From: CAYLNK01 sp964384675
GTDB lineage: Bacteria > Acidobacteriota > Thermoanaerobaculia > UBA5066
Direction of reading: 5' to 3'
Length of the DNA stretch: 40,882 nt
Assembly: GCA_964384675.1 (NCBI GenBank)
Contig: CAYLNK010000017.1
Location: 1-40,882, forward strand
A model generated the notes under the pieces. It searched no databases and was not told the DNA's origin. It worked only from the letters and a program-made list of their open reading frames with translations. Positions 23,597 to 33,300 of the stretch are shown in pieces. Made by a program: the position numbers and the translations under genes. Numbering within the stretch: position 1 is the stretch's first letter; each line of letters begins with the position of its first letter.

Positions 23597-25813
23597 ATGC
23601 GCAGACTTTCTTTCGCGCTGGCGCTCGGGCTCGCAGCGGCGGTCGCCGCCGGGCCGGCCGCCGCGCAGTCCAAGTTCACGATCAGCGGCACCACGTACAC
23701 CAAGTGGCTCTGGGGCAATCAGCGTGACCAGGGCGCCCTCTACAACTTCACGACGGTGCCTGGCGAGGGGTACGGCGACAACGGGCAGGGCTCCGAGGTG
23801 GAGCTGCTCCTGAACGCGCGGGTCTCGCGGGCCGTCCAGGTCCAGGCCCGGCTCCACAGCCGCTTCAACCAGAACTTCTGGACGAACTTCGGCGGCTTCG
23901 GCAACCCGACCGGCGGCAACGACTGCACGGGGGGCGGCTGCGGTGAGACCGACGCGCGCTCGAACCAGTACGTCAAGCTGCGCGGGGTGGCGGTCACGCT
24001 GACCCCGGGCTACAGCTGGATCGACTCGGCCACCATCGGCGCGAACGACTTCGGGATGTTCGACCCGTACGTCATCGGCCGCCTCCGCTACATCGACCGC
24101 GACAACGCGTCCGGGCTTCTCTTCCAGGGCTCGGCCCTGGGCAAGAACCTGACGTGGGACCTGACGCGGATCTCGCTTCCGCGCCTCTGGGCCGGCCCGT
24201 TCTTCAACACCGGCACGTTCCACGCGGCGGACGCGGCGTACGGCATCCAGATGAAGTACGCGATCGGCTCGGTCGCGGACGTGGGCGGCATCGCCCAGCT
24301 CGTCAACGACCAGGAGGTCCGGTCGGACGACTTCAACTTCGACAACGGTCGCTCGACCCGGTTCCGTTTCAAGAACACCGTCGTCGGCTTCAAGGCCGGG
24401 GTGCACCCGAACGCCAAGCTCGACGTTCGCCTCGCCTACTACCACTCGAACTCCGACACCAGCGACGCGCTCGCCTCGGGAGACACGACCCCGAACGGGA
24501 AGTACTTCACCGACATCAACAAGTATTCGCCGGTCCCGCTCGGCAACCGCGAGGGCTGGAGCGGCCGGGCCAACGTCGACCTGAACGATCCGTTCGGTGT
24601 GGGCCTCTCCTTCAAGATCGAGGCGTTCCACATCGGGGCCGACTACGTGTCGATGATGGCGTCGCGCCGTGAGGCCGACGTCCTCCTGACCGAGGGCCAC
24701 GACTCGGCGTTCGCGTTCGGCGGCCCGTCCAACGCGATCTACGGCGTGTTCGGCGGCAACAAGACCCGCATCGGCTACGGCGGCTGGGACGGCACCGCGC
24801 AGCAGGTCGCCACGATCAACGTCGACAACGACTTCACCGACTTCGACGAGCCCATGGCGGAGACGGCGATCGGCTGGCAGGGCCTCACGATCGTCCCGAC
24901 GTTCTCGACGGGCGCGCTCGACCTGCAGGCCGAGCTCTCCTTCATCGGCTACGACACCAACTGGCAGGCCTGGGGCGACGCCTCGCGCTCGATCTTCCAG
25001 ACCCCGTACCCCGGCCAGGACCTCGACTCCGGCCTCGCCCACTTCCGGTCGGCGTTCGCGCCGTTCCAGGACAAGAAGACGACGCTCGGCGCGCTGAACG
25101 CCAAGTACGTGATCGCGGCGGGCAAGGGCATCGACGTCTTCGGCAAGCTCAAGTTCCTCAACGAGACGGACAACCGGATGAACGACGCCGCCTTCCTGCC
25201 GTACAAGGCGGGCGACTGCGCCGGCGGCACCACCGCCTGCAAGAACCAGGAGAACTTCTACTCCACCGGCAACTCCACGAGCGGGCTCTACAGCAACCCG
25301 TCGGTCATCACGGTCACGAACCCGGTGACCGGCGTGAAGACGACCGGCTACCAGTGGAAGCCGTTCGACAGCCTCTCGGACGACGACCGTGACCTGAAGT
25401 ACTTCAGCTTCAACCTCGGCGCCGGCTACCAGGTGACGAACGACCTGTACGCGTCGCTGACCTACGCGTACTACAACGCGGACCTCAAGGACGGCAACTC
25501 GGCGTTCCAGGCGTACCGCCTCCACGAGCTGGCCTCGGGCAAGAGCACGAAGAACCAGCTGATCGTGAAGCTGAAGTACACCCTGGGCGGCCTCTCCGAG
25601 TGCGGCCTCGAGTACCAGTACAACTTCGGCACCTTCGACCCGGACTTCGGCGGCGGCTACGTCGTCCAGTACGCGTCGGAGGACACGGCCCGCAACGTCG
25701 GCGTCCCGGTCAACTCGCCCGGCTTCGCCGGCCGCTTCACCGGCTGGAACAGCCTGCTGTCCCGCGAGTTCGACCAGCAGCGGCTGAAGGCCTTCATGAA
25801 GGTGCAGTTTTAG
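23597..25813 (+). CDS. Outer-membrane beta-barrel protein, putative oligosaccharide channel
   Basis: A 738-residue exported protein with a signal peptide cut near AAGPAAAQ (residue 24). The mature chain is made of alternating polar/aromatic strands (KFTISGTTYTKWLWG, AVQVQARLHSRFNQNFW, LDVRLAYYHSN, YFSFNLGAGYQV, LYASLTYAYYNADL) and ends with RLKAFMKVQF, whose terminal Phe is the usual barrel-assembly signal. There is no TonB box and no plug domain, so it is not a SusC-like transporter, and it does not look like LamB by eye. Long loops carry paired Cys (NDCTGGGCG; GDCAGGTTAC). GAGAGGAG precedes the ATG. As last gene of the importer operon it is the natural candidate for the outer-membrane step. 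Its stop codon lies in a hairpin. Confidence 0.88.
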   Translation: MRRLSFALALGLAAAVAAGPAAAQSKFTISGTTYTKWLWGNQRDQGALYNFTTVPGEGYGDNGQGSEVELLLNARVSRAVQVQARLHSRFNQNFWTNFGGFGNPTGGNDCTGGGCGETDARSNQYVKLRGVAVTLTPGYSWIDSATIGANDFGMFDPYVIGRLRYIDRDNASGLLFQGSALGKNLTWDLTRISLPRLWAGPFFNTGTFHAADAAYGIQMKYAIGSVADVGGIAQLVNDQEVRSDDFNFDNGRSTRFRFKNTVVGFKAGVHPNAKLDVRLAYYHSNSDTSDALASGDTTPNGKYFTDINKYSPVPLGNREGWSGRANVDLNDPFGVGLSFKIEAFHIGADYVSMMASRREADVLLTEGHDSAFAFGGPSNAIYGVFGGNKTRIGYGGWDGTAQQVATINVDNDFTDFDEPMAETAIGWQGLTIVPTFSTGALDLQAELSFIGYDTNWQAWGDASRSIFQTPYPGQDLDSGLAHFRSAFAPFQDKKTTLGALNAKYVIAAGKGIDVFGKLKFLNETDNRMNDAAFLPYKAGDCAGGTTACKNQENFYSTGNSTSGLYSNPSVITVTNPVTGVKTTGYQWKPFDSLSDDDRDLKYFSFNLGAGYQVTNDLYASLTYAYYNADLKDGNSAFQAYRLHELASGKSTKNQLIVKLKYTLGGLSECGLEYQYNFGTFDPDFGGGYVVQYASEDTARNVGVPVNSPGFAGRFTGWNSLLSREFDQQRLKAFMKVQF

Positions 25814-25860
25814 GCCCCACGATCGGCTGCGCCGATCGCACCGGGGATGGGGGGCCTAAA
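25809..25860 (+). terminator. Nested hairpin over the stop of the outer-membrane gene
   Basis: A perfect 10-base outer stem (25809-25818 with 25851-25860, TTTAGGCCCC and its complement) encloses a perfect 8-base hairpin (25820-25827 with 25831-25838, CGATCGGC and its complement). The TAG stop codon is part of the outer arm. No T-tract follows directly. It may terminate, or protect the 3' end of the operon mRNA. Confidence 0.5.
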
Positions 25861-25875
25861 GGCTGCGAGTTTCTC

Positions 25876-25900
25876 GGGGGAACCCCGCGCGGGTTCCCCC
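25876..25900 (+). terminator. Second hairpin after the uptake operon
   Basis: GGGGGAACCC and GGGTTCCCCC form a perfect 10-base stem with a 5-base loop. No T-run follows, so alone it is not a canonical intrinsic terminator; it lies between two other hairpins. Confidence 0.4.
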
Positions 25901-25938
25901 GAACCCCCTCCTCCGAGACCAGAGCGTGAACTCAATCC

Positions 25939-25969
25939 GGGGCCCGGGTGAATCGCCCGGGCCCCTTTT
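25939..25969 (+). terminator. Intrinsic terminator before the second glucodextranase-C-like gene
   Basis: GGGGCCCGGG (25939-25948) and CCCGGGCCCC (25956-25965) make a perfect 10-base stem with a 7-base loop, followed by TTTT. This is the best rho-independent terminator in the window and closes the uptake operon, only 19 bases before the next start codon. Confidence 0.75.
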
Positions 25970-25976
25970 CCTGGAG

Positions 25977-25982
25977 CATCAT
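25977..25982 (+). promoter_or_regulatory. Candidate -10 box of the second glucodextranase-C-like gene
   Basis: CATCAT lies at -12 to -7 from the ATG at 25989, immediately after the terminator. It fits the leaderless layout, though the first consensus base is changed. Confidence 0.3.
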
Positions 25983-25988
25983 CGGACC

Positions 25989-26942
25989 ATGAAGCGATTC
26001 CTCGCCGCGGTCGCCCTCCTCGGCCTCGCCGCGCCCCTCGCCGCAAAGAAGCCGGAGCCGATCTTCGTCCTCACCGATCCGCGCGGGGACGATCACGGGG
26101 ACGGCACGTTTCAGTACCCGCTGAGGAGCGATCTCGCAAAGGGGGACTTCGACCTGCTGTCGCTCGAGGCGCGGGCCGACAGCGGCGGGACCCTCTTCGT
26201 CGCGACGTTCGCCCGGCCTGTCGCGCCGACGTCGCGGCGCACCATCGACTTCGGTGGCGGGAACCTCGACTCGATCGCCCGCTTCGGCTTCTATACGCTG
26301 AACCTCGACATCTACATCGACACCGATCGGGTGCCCGGCTCCGGCAGCACCGTCCTCCTTCCCGGCCGCAAGGCCGAGGCCGATCCGGCGAACGCGTGGG
26401 AGAAGGCGATCTGCCTGACCCCGCGGCCGTTCGAGGCGAAGGAGGAGCTCCGCCGGCTGCTGGCCCGCTTCGCGAAGAAGGACCTCAAGGAGAAGACCGG
26501 GAAGATAGAGCCCGGCCAATCGTCGGCGATCAACCAGGAGGTGCGCGGCGACATCGAGGAGCGGGTCTTCTTCCCGACCCGCATCCGCGTCTTCGGCCAG
26601 ACGATCGAGTTCTTCGTGCCGGGCTCGTTCCTTCTCGGCGGCGTGGCGAAGCCGGAGTGGAGCTACGTCGTGGCCGTCTCCGGTGCCGACATCTTCCAGC
26701 GCGTCGACGTGACGGCCGCCGTCGGGCTCTCGAAGCCCGAGCCCGACACGCTGATGATCCTCCCCGTCGAGCCGGGCCGCTCCCAGGAGGTGTTCGGCAC
26801 GAACCGTGAGGACCCGCTCCAGCCGCCGCTCGTGGACGTCATCGTGCCGGACGGGAAGAAGCAGGAGGACGTGCTGAAGGACGACGACCCGAAGGCGGGG
26901 AGGCCGGTGCGCCTTCTCGGGGTCGTGCCGGGGAAGAAGTGA
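25989..26942 (+). CDS. Second secreted glucodextranase-C-like protein
   Basis: A 317-residue exported protein, distant paralogue of the product of 22753-23574. The signal peptide ends at about residue 18 (LAAPLAA). The family opening recurs as DPRGDDHGDGTFQYPL followed by GDFDLLSLEA, and later LDIYIDTDRVPGSGS parallels FIDTDGKEGSG in the paralogue. The second half is longer and carries a basic helical insertion (RRLLARFAKKDLKEK). No catalytic domain or membrane anchor is seen. An alternative upstream GTG at 25926 would place the terminator inside the gene and bury the signal peptide, so I use the ATG. It is coupled by a 4-base overlap to a tRNA-binding protein gene, an odd pairing. Function probably glycan-related, by inference only. 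Confidence 0.82.
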   Translation: MKRFLAAVALLGLAAPLAAKKPEPIFVLTDPRGDDHGDGTFQYPLRSDLAKGDFDLLSLEARADSGGTLFVATFARPVAPTSRRTIDFGGGNLDSIARFGFYTLNLDIYIDTDRVPGSGSTVLLPGRKAEADPANAWEKAICLTPRPFEAKEELRRLLARFAKKDLKEKTGKIEPGQSSAINQEVRGDIEERVFFPTRIRVFGQTIEFFVPGSFLLGGVAKPEWSYVVAVSGADIFQRVDVTAAVGLSKPEPDTLMILPVEPGRSQEVFGTNREDPLQPPLVDVIVPDGKKQEDVLKDDDPKAGRPVRLLGVVPGKK

Positions 26943-27292
26943 GCCCGGCGCCGGTCAAGCCCGCGGTCCCGCACGCCGCGCTCGAGTCGCTCGACGTCCG
27001 CGTCGGGGAGATCGTCGCCGCTGTGGCCGTGCCGAAGTCGGAGAAGCTGGTAAAGCTGTCCGTCGACTTCGGCGACCACACCCGGCAGATCCTGGCCGGC
27101 CTGAAGAAGGAGCGGCCGGACCTCTCCGAGATCGTCGGGAAGCAGGCGCTCTTCGTCGTCAACCTGGAACCGCGGAGGATGGCGGGTGAGGTGTCCGAGG
27201 GGATGCTCTTCGACCTCGGCTACGAGGACGGGCTCGTGCCGTGCTTCGCGGTGCCGGAGCGGCTGGTCCCGAACGGGACGCGGGCGGGGTAG
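26939..27292 (+). CDS. tRNA-binding OB-fold protein (CsaA / MetRS beta-like)
   Basis: A 117-residue stand-alone tRNA-binding domain, as found in Trbp111, CsaA and the C-terminal or beta part of methionyl-tRNA synthetase. Matching segments are LDVRVGEIV, VPKSEKLVKLSVDFGD, RQILAGL, ALFVVNLEPRRMAG and SEGMLF, in the normal order for the OB fold. It binds the outside corner of tRNA in known members and acts in the cytoplasm. The GTG start overlaps the TGA of the preceding gene by four bases (GTGA). It converges on the giant PKD gene with 36 bases between stops and no obvious terminator there. Confidence 0.92.
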   Translation: MSPAPVKPAVPHAALESLDVRVGEIVAAVAVPKSEKLVKLSVDFGDHTRQILAGLKKERPDLSEIVGKQALFVVNLEPRRMAGEVSEGMLFDLGYEDGLVPCFAVPERLVPNGTRAG

Positions 27293-27328
27293 GAGCCCCC
27301 ATCGCGTCGAGAGGACGAACGCGGAAGC

Positions 27329-30300
27329 TCACCGGCGTGCCTCGACGAAGATCCCGTCTCCCGTGCGGTTGTCGACGACGGTCGCGTAGGCATAGACCCG
27401 CCCGCCGTCGATCACCGAGACCTCGAGCCGCGCCGACGGGAGTGAAGCCGTGATCCCGAGGTCCGCGAAGACGCGGGAGATCTGTCGCGACTGGCTTCCC
27501 GCAACCGAGTAGCTCTTGACCGCGAGGAGGTTCCCCTGCGGATCGAAGGCGCGAAGGAGCACCGTCGCGCCGCTCGGGTCGAACGCCGCGAAGGCGAAGT
27601 TGCAGCGGTAGCCGGCGTCGCTCTGGAGCTGGATCAGGTCTGCCGTCTCGCCCGGGGAGAGGAGCTCCCCTCCCTCGCGCGCGGGGACCGACACGCCGTA
27701 CGTCCCGGTGGGGGCGAGGTTGTAGGTCCGCGCGCCCGTGACGACGGGGCCGGGCGCCGTCACGAAAAGGACGCCCGCCTGGTCGCCCGTCGCCTCCGGG
27801 AAGAGACTGGTGATGACGTCGTCGTAGGCACGTGTCTCTCCCGCGGGTAGATCCAGGCTCTTCGTGACGGTGCCCGACGGCAGGGCGAGCGTCAGCTCGA
27901 TCTTCTGTGCGGCGGGGCTGTAGATCCTGAGGTCGGTCCTGAAATCGGTGTCGTTCGCCCCTCTCGCCCGCACGACGCCGGGGAGCATGACCCGCGTCGC
28001 CCCCGATCTGACCGTCGCTCCCGTCTCGTAGACGGCGTCGCCCGTGGCGTTGTCGACGGTCGTCACGTACGGCACGACCTTGCCACCGTCGACGGTCACC
28101 TCGATCCGCCCGGCCCGCTGGTAGAGGGCGTCGCCGCTGTCCTGGACGTGCGCGTACGGGGGGACGTCGTACGTCTTCCGACCGGCCTCGGTCCCCCTGG
28201 CGTCGAAGGCGATCGCCGTGGCGCTCGAGCCGCTGCCCGACAGCTCCGTGAACGCGATGTTGACGCGATATCCGGGCCTCCAGAGCTGCGGGAAGACGCG
28301 TCGCCCCCCGGCGGTGAGCGCCTCGGCGTCGAGGACCCCCGCGACGGAGACGCCGGCCGTTCCCTCCGGCTGGGCGTTGTACGTGCGCGACTCCACGAGG
28401 GCGTTCGGGTGGTCCAGGTCGAGGCGGACCCAGCCGGAGCCGCTCGGGGCCCCGAAGCCGGTCGCGACGACGTCGGCCAGGGATCGGGTCTGCCGGGGCG
28501 GGATGCGGAGGTCGAGGCCGAACGTGTCGCTCCGTCCGTCCGGCATGTAGAGACCCCTCACCACGAGGTCGCGCGCCCGGTCGCGGTTGAAGACCGTGAC
28601 GTCGCTGACGAAGTTCGTCCCGGCCACCCCCTTCGCCCGCGCCACGACGGGGAGGCTGAGGTGGTGAGGAGAGGGCCGGGAGCGCGGATCGCCGGTCGAC
28701 GCCTCGACGGCGATCGTCCGGAGGAGCGAGCTCGTGGCGCCGACGTCGTCGGTCACGACGAGCGAGACCTGGTACGTGCCGGCACGGGTGAAGGCGTGGC
28801 TCGCGACCCCTCCCTCGGCACGCGTGCCGTCGCCGAAGGACCAGGCGTGCGCGACGATGCGGCCGTCGCGGTCCAGGCTGCACCCGCCGTCGAAGCCGAC
28901 GGTGAGCGGGGCGGGACCGCCGGCGCTGGTCGACTGCCAGCAAGGGACCGGTCGCTCGTTGCCGAAGAGGTGGCGGAGGCTGTTGTTGGACGGCTCGGCG
29001 TCGCCCGTCGGATCGACCGAGCAGACCACGTCCCGGGCGCTCGTCGCGTACGTGAAGGGGAGCGTGAGGTCCCGGCTCTCGCCCGGCAGCAGGTCGACGG
29101 CCGCACTCGCGAGCCTTCGCCCGGAGGCCTCCGAGAGAAGGACCTCGACCCCGCTCACGGGGAGGAGCCCGCGGTTGGCGACGCGGGCGGTCACCGTGAC
29201 GGCCTCACCCGGTGCCGGCGCCGGCGCGGAGACCAGGAGCGGCCCCTCGGCCGCGAGATCGACGACCGGCGCGAACGTGAGGTGGACGAGGTCGGATCGG
29301 CCTTCGACGGGCATGCCCTCGAGGATCACCTTCTCCCCGTCGAAGGTCCGCTCCACGCTCTCGTACGTGATGGCGGTCGCCAGGCCCACGACGCGCAGGC
29401 GCTCCTGTGCGTCGAAGAAGCCGGCCAGCGCGCTCAGCGCCCTCGCGTCACGGGCGAGGAGGACGTCCTCGCTCCAGCCCATCGCCGCCGGGTCCCGGAA
29501 GCGCGCGAGGAGGTTCGTGGTCCCTCCCGCGGTCGCGTCGGGCGCCGCCCAGACGAGCGCGAAGCGGCCGGACGGCGAAGCGACCAGCCGCGCCTCGATC
29601 AGGCCGAGGGCGCTGCCTGCGGCGCGGACGGTCTCCCGCGTGCCTCCCGGCGTCTGCCAGACGAGGGCCTCGCCGGCGAGCCAGAGGACTCGCGGAGCGC
29701 CGTCGGGCCCGTATGCGACGCGTGGATAGCGGTCGGCGACGGTGTCCTTCGTGAGGTCCCGGGCCGCCGACCATTGGCCGTTTTCGTAGGCAACGGTGGC
29801 GATCTCGGCGCCGTCGGAGAAGACGACGATCGCCTCGTTGCCGCGCGAGGCCGCCTGGATCCCGGCGACCCCGGTCAGTCCCGAGGCCAGGACCTGCTCG
29901 TCGCCCCAGGTGGAGCCGATCAGCTCCCGCGCCACGATCTGCGCCTCGCTCGAGGCCGGTTCGTTCGCCGGCTCGCGCAGCCAGATCGCGAGCGCCCGGC
30001 CGTTCTCCAGCGCGACGACCCGGGCCCCGCGGTCGAGGACCGCGTTGTCGGTGAGAGGCTGGGGGGGCGACCATCCGCGTGCCGCGTCGTAGAGGGAGGC
30101 GACGACCTCGGTCTCCCGGTGGAGCTTCGGCAGGTCGGCGCTGGTCTTCACGTCGGCGTTCGAGAGGCCGGCGTTCCTGAGACGCGAATGGACCAGCACC
30201 GCCGAGCCGTCGGGTCGCACGGCGAGCGCGGGATCCAGGTCCTGCCTGTCGTCGGAGGCGACGGCGCGCGGTTCGCCGACCGCGCTGCCGGTCCGCGCGG

Positions 30301-33300
30301 TCCAGATGTCGGTCCGCTGGAGGGTGTTCGCCAGCGACGGGTTCTCGTTCACGAAGGCGATGAGGAGGTCTCCGTCCGGGAGACGCGCCGCGACCGGCGA
30401 GGCCAGCGGCGAGACGCCGGAGACGAGGACGCTCGGATCCCCGGCGGCGAGGTCCGGCAGCCCGGGCGAGGTCCGGTGGATCTCGATCGGCGTCACCGCG
30501 AACGCGCCGGGCGAGAGGGGCGCTCGCGGCACCGGGCTCGAGCCGGTGCAGGTGAGCGGGGTCGCCGGCGTGAACGAGCAGGTCCCGGTGGCCTTCAGGT
30601 CCACGATCGTGAAGAGGCTCACCGAGGCCGTCAGGCCGACCTCGACGCCTCCCTCGACCTTCCGGAGGATGCCGCCGTAGGCGGGGATCGCCGGCGTGCC
30701 CGGCCCTATCGTGAACCCGAACGAGATGCCGCCGAAGACCTTGAGACTGGCGGGACCGATCCGGGCGCTCACCGTGGCCTTCCCCCCGAGCTTCACGAGC
30801 TGGGTGAAGTCGTCGAAGGTGAGGGTGTCGAAGGCGTACTTGAACGTGAAGTCCGGCGCGGCGCTCACCGAGAGCTCCGTCTCGAGCTTCACGATGTTGC
30901 AGACCGGGTCCAGGATCGGGATGGCGCAGTACGGGATAAGCGCGGGGAACGCGAAGACCAGGAGCACCTCGTTCTTCACCGTGCCGGCGAGCGTGAAGCC
31001 GACCGTCCCCTTGGTCAGGGTGAATCCGGTCCGCGGCGAGAGCGTGTAGTCGAGCTTGCCGCGGACCGAGCCGCCCACGGTCCCGAACGCCGCGTCGAAG
31101 CTGGTCCCGCCCATCAGCGAGTCGTCCGCCGTGCAGTCGGTCCTGACGTTGGTCTCGTAGGTGACCTGCGTCTTCCCGAGGCCCACGCTCTTGCCGCGCA
31201 GCGGACCCAGGAAGCCGGAGTCGGGAAACGTCAGCTTGGCCTCCCACGGCTTCGCCGGGAACGCCAGCTTGAACGGGATCTTGACGCGCGTCTCTTCGTA
31301 CGTGACCGAGCCGAACGCGCTGCCCAGCCAGCTCGGCACCGGGAACGACCCCACCTCGAGGCTGCCGATGCCTTCTCCGCCGGTCGTGTTCCGGGCGGTG
31401 GCCACGAGCGCGAACGCCTTCCCGAGCCCTCCGGAGTCGAGGAGCTTCGACTGGAGCGTGAAGCTCGCGCCGGTCGGGGTCACCCCGACGCTGACCGGGG
31501 GCCCGCCTCCTAGGGTGTAGTCGAGCGTGCCCGGGGTCCCCTTCCAGTCGAGCACCTTCACGTCGATCGGAGCCGCGATCGGGATGCCGTCGACGAAGCA
31601 GGGGCCGTACTTGCTCAGGACGCTGACCGACAGCTCCTCGAGCTTCGGGAGGACCTTGACCGTTCGCGTCGTGCCGTCGGCTCCGGCCTCGTTGGCGACG
31701 GTCAGCTCGACCTCGATCGTCTGGGGCTGGGCCGGGGTGTACGACAGGGAGCTCGCCGTCGAGGCGACCGACCCGTTCACCCGCCATTGCCAGCTCGTCG
31801 GATCGTCCTCGGAGGTGTCGGTGAAGACGATCGTGTCTCCCACGCGAGGCTGGCCCGGCGCGTAGGTGAAGCTCGCCACCGGCGCGATCGCGTCGACGGT
31901 CAGGGGGCGCGAGACGGTGGACGCCTCGGTCTCCCTGGCGACCAGGAGCGTCACCGTGTACGCCCCCTTCTTCGCGTACTCGTGCGTCGGGTTCCGGAGG
32001 GTGCTCGACTTGCCGTCGCCGAACGTAAAGAGCCACGAATCGGGCGTTCCGGTGCTCTCGTCGGTGAAGGTCACCACCCGCCGGGGCTGGATCTTCGTGG
32101 TGGGAGCGAAGGAGAACTTCGCGACGATCGACGGGTCGACGACGATCGTCTTCTTCACCGTGTCCCCGCCCGAGGACCCCGTTGCCGTGAACGTGACCTC
32201 GAAGCTCCCGCGGGCCTCGTAGGCGTGGGTCGGGTTCCGCTGCGTGCTGGTCCCCCCGTCGCCGAAGCTCCAGGAATAGGCGATCGGAGGCTTCAGGCCC
32301 ACCGACGCGTCCGAGAACTGGACCGTCTCCTTCAGCTTCGGCGTGCCCGGCGCGTAGCTGAAGTCGACCAGCGGCTCGACCGGGACCGTTCGGGTCGTCG
32401 TGTCGGTGCCGTCGGCGTTCGTGACCGTCAGGGAGACGGCGTAGGCGCGGGCCTCGTCGAACGCGTGGCTCGGGTTGCGCTCGGTGCTCGTGGTCCCGTC
32501 GTCGAAGCTCCAGAGCCAGGTCGCCGGATCGCCTGTCGACTCGTCGACGAAACCGACCGCCTCGCCGGCCTTGGGCGTCGAGGGAGCGAAGCGGAAGCTC
32601 GCCGTCGGCCCCGTCCCCCGGACGACGATCGCCTTCGCGGTGAAATCCGAAGCCCCGATCCTCAGGCTGACGATCCTCTGGCCCGGCGACGTGTAGGCGT
32701 GGACGGGGTTTGCCTCGGCGCTCTGTCCCCCGTCCCCGAAGAGCCAGGTGCGAGCCCCCGGAAGGTCCGGAGTGAGGTCGCGGAACGAGACGGGCTGGCC
32801 GACGGCCGGGCTGAGTGGGCTCCAATCGAAGTCCGGCCTCTCGCTCCCCAGGACCTCGATGACCTTGGTCTTCGTGTAGACCTTGTCGCGGGTGACGGTC
32901 TCGGTCACCTGGTACGTCCCGGCCGCGGCGTAGGTGATGGCGGGGTCCTTCGCGGAGCTGGTCTGCCCGTCGCCGAAGCTCCATTGGTAGCTGCTCGGAC
33001 CTTCGTAGGGCAGGGTCGAGTCCGTGAACTGGACCGGTGCCCCGGCGCGCGGGGACGTGGGGGCGTAAGAGAAGTCGACCACGTTCCGGACGTTCACGAC
33101 GATCGACTTCGAGGCGGAGTCCCCGAAGCGGGTGTTCCGGGACGTGAGCTTCACGGTGTAGCTCCCCGCCTGCGCGTACTGATGGGAGGGGGACGCGTAC
33201 GACAGGTCCCCGGGCGGCCCCACGAGCGTGGTGCCGTCGTCGAAGTCCCAGGTGAACTGGTCGGGCAGCCCCTTCGAGGTGGAGAGGAACCGGAGAGGGG

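Noticed and set aside
25926..25988. Upstream GTG start for the second glucodextranase-C-like protein
   Set aside because: The extension would encode the terminator hairpin and hide the signal peptide.
28148..31513. Open frame of 1121 codons on the plus strand
   Set aside because: Antisense to the giant PKD protein gene, with no signal peptide, motif or ribosome site.
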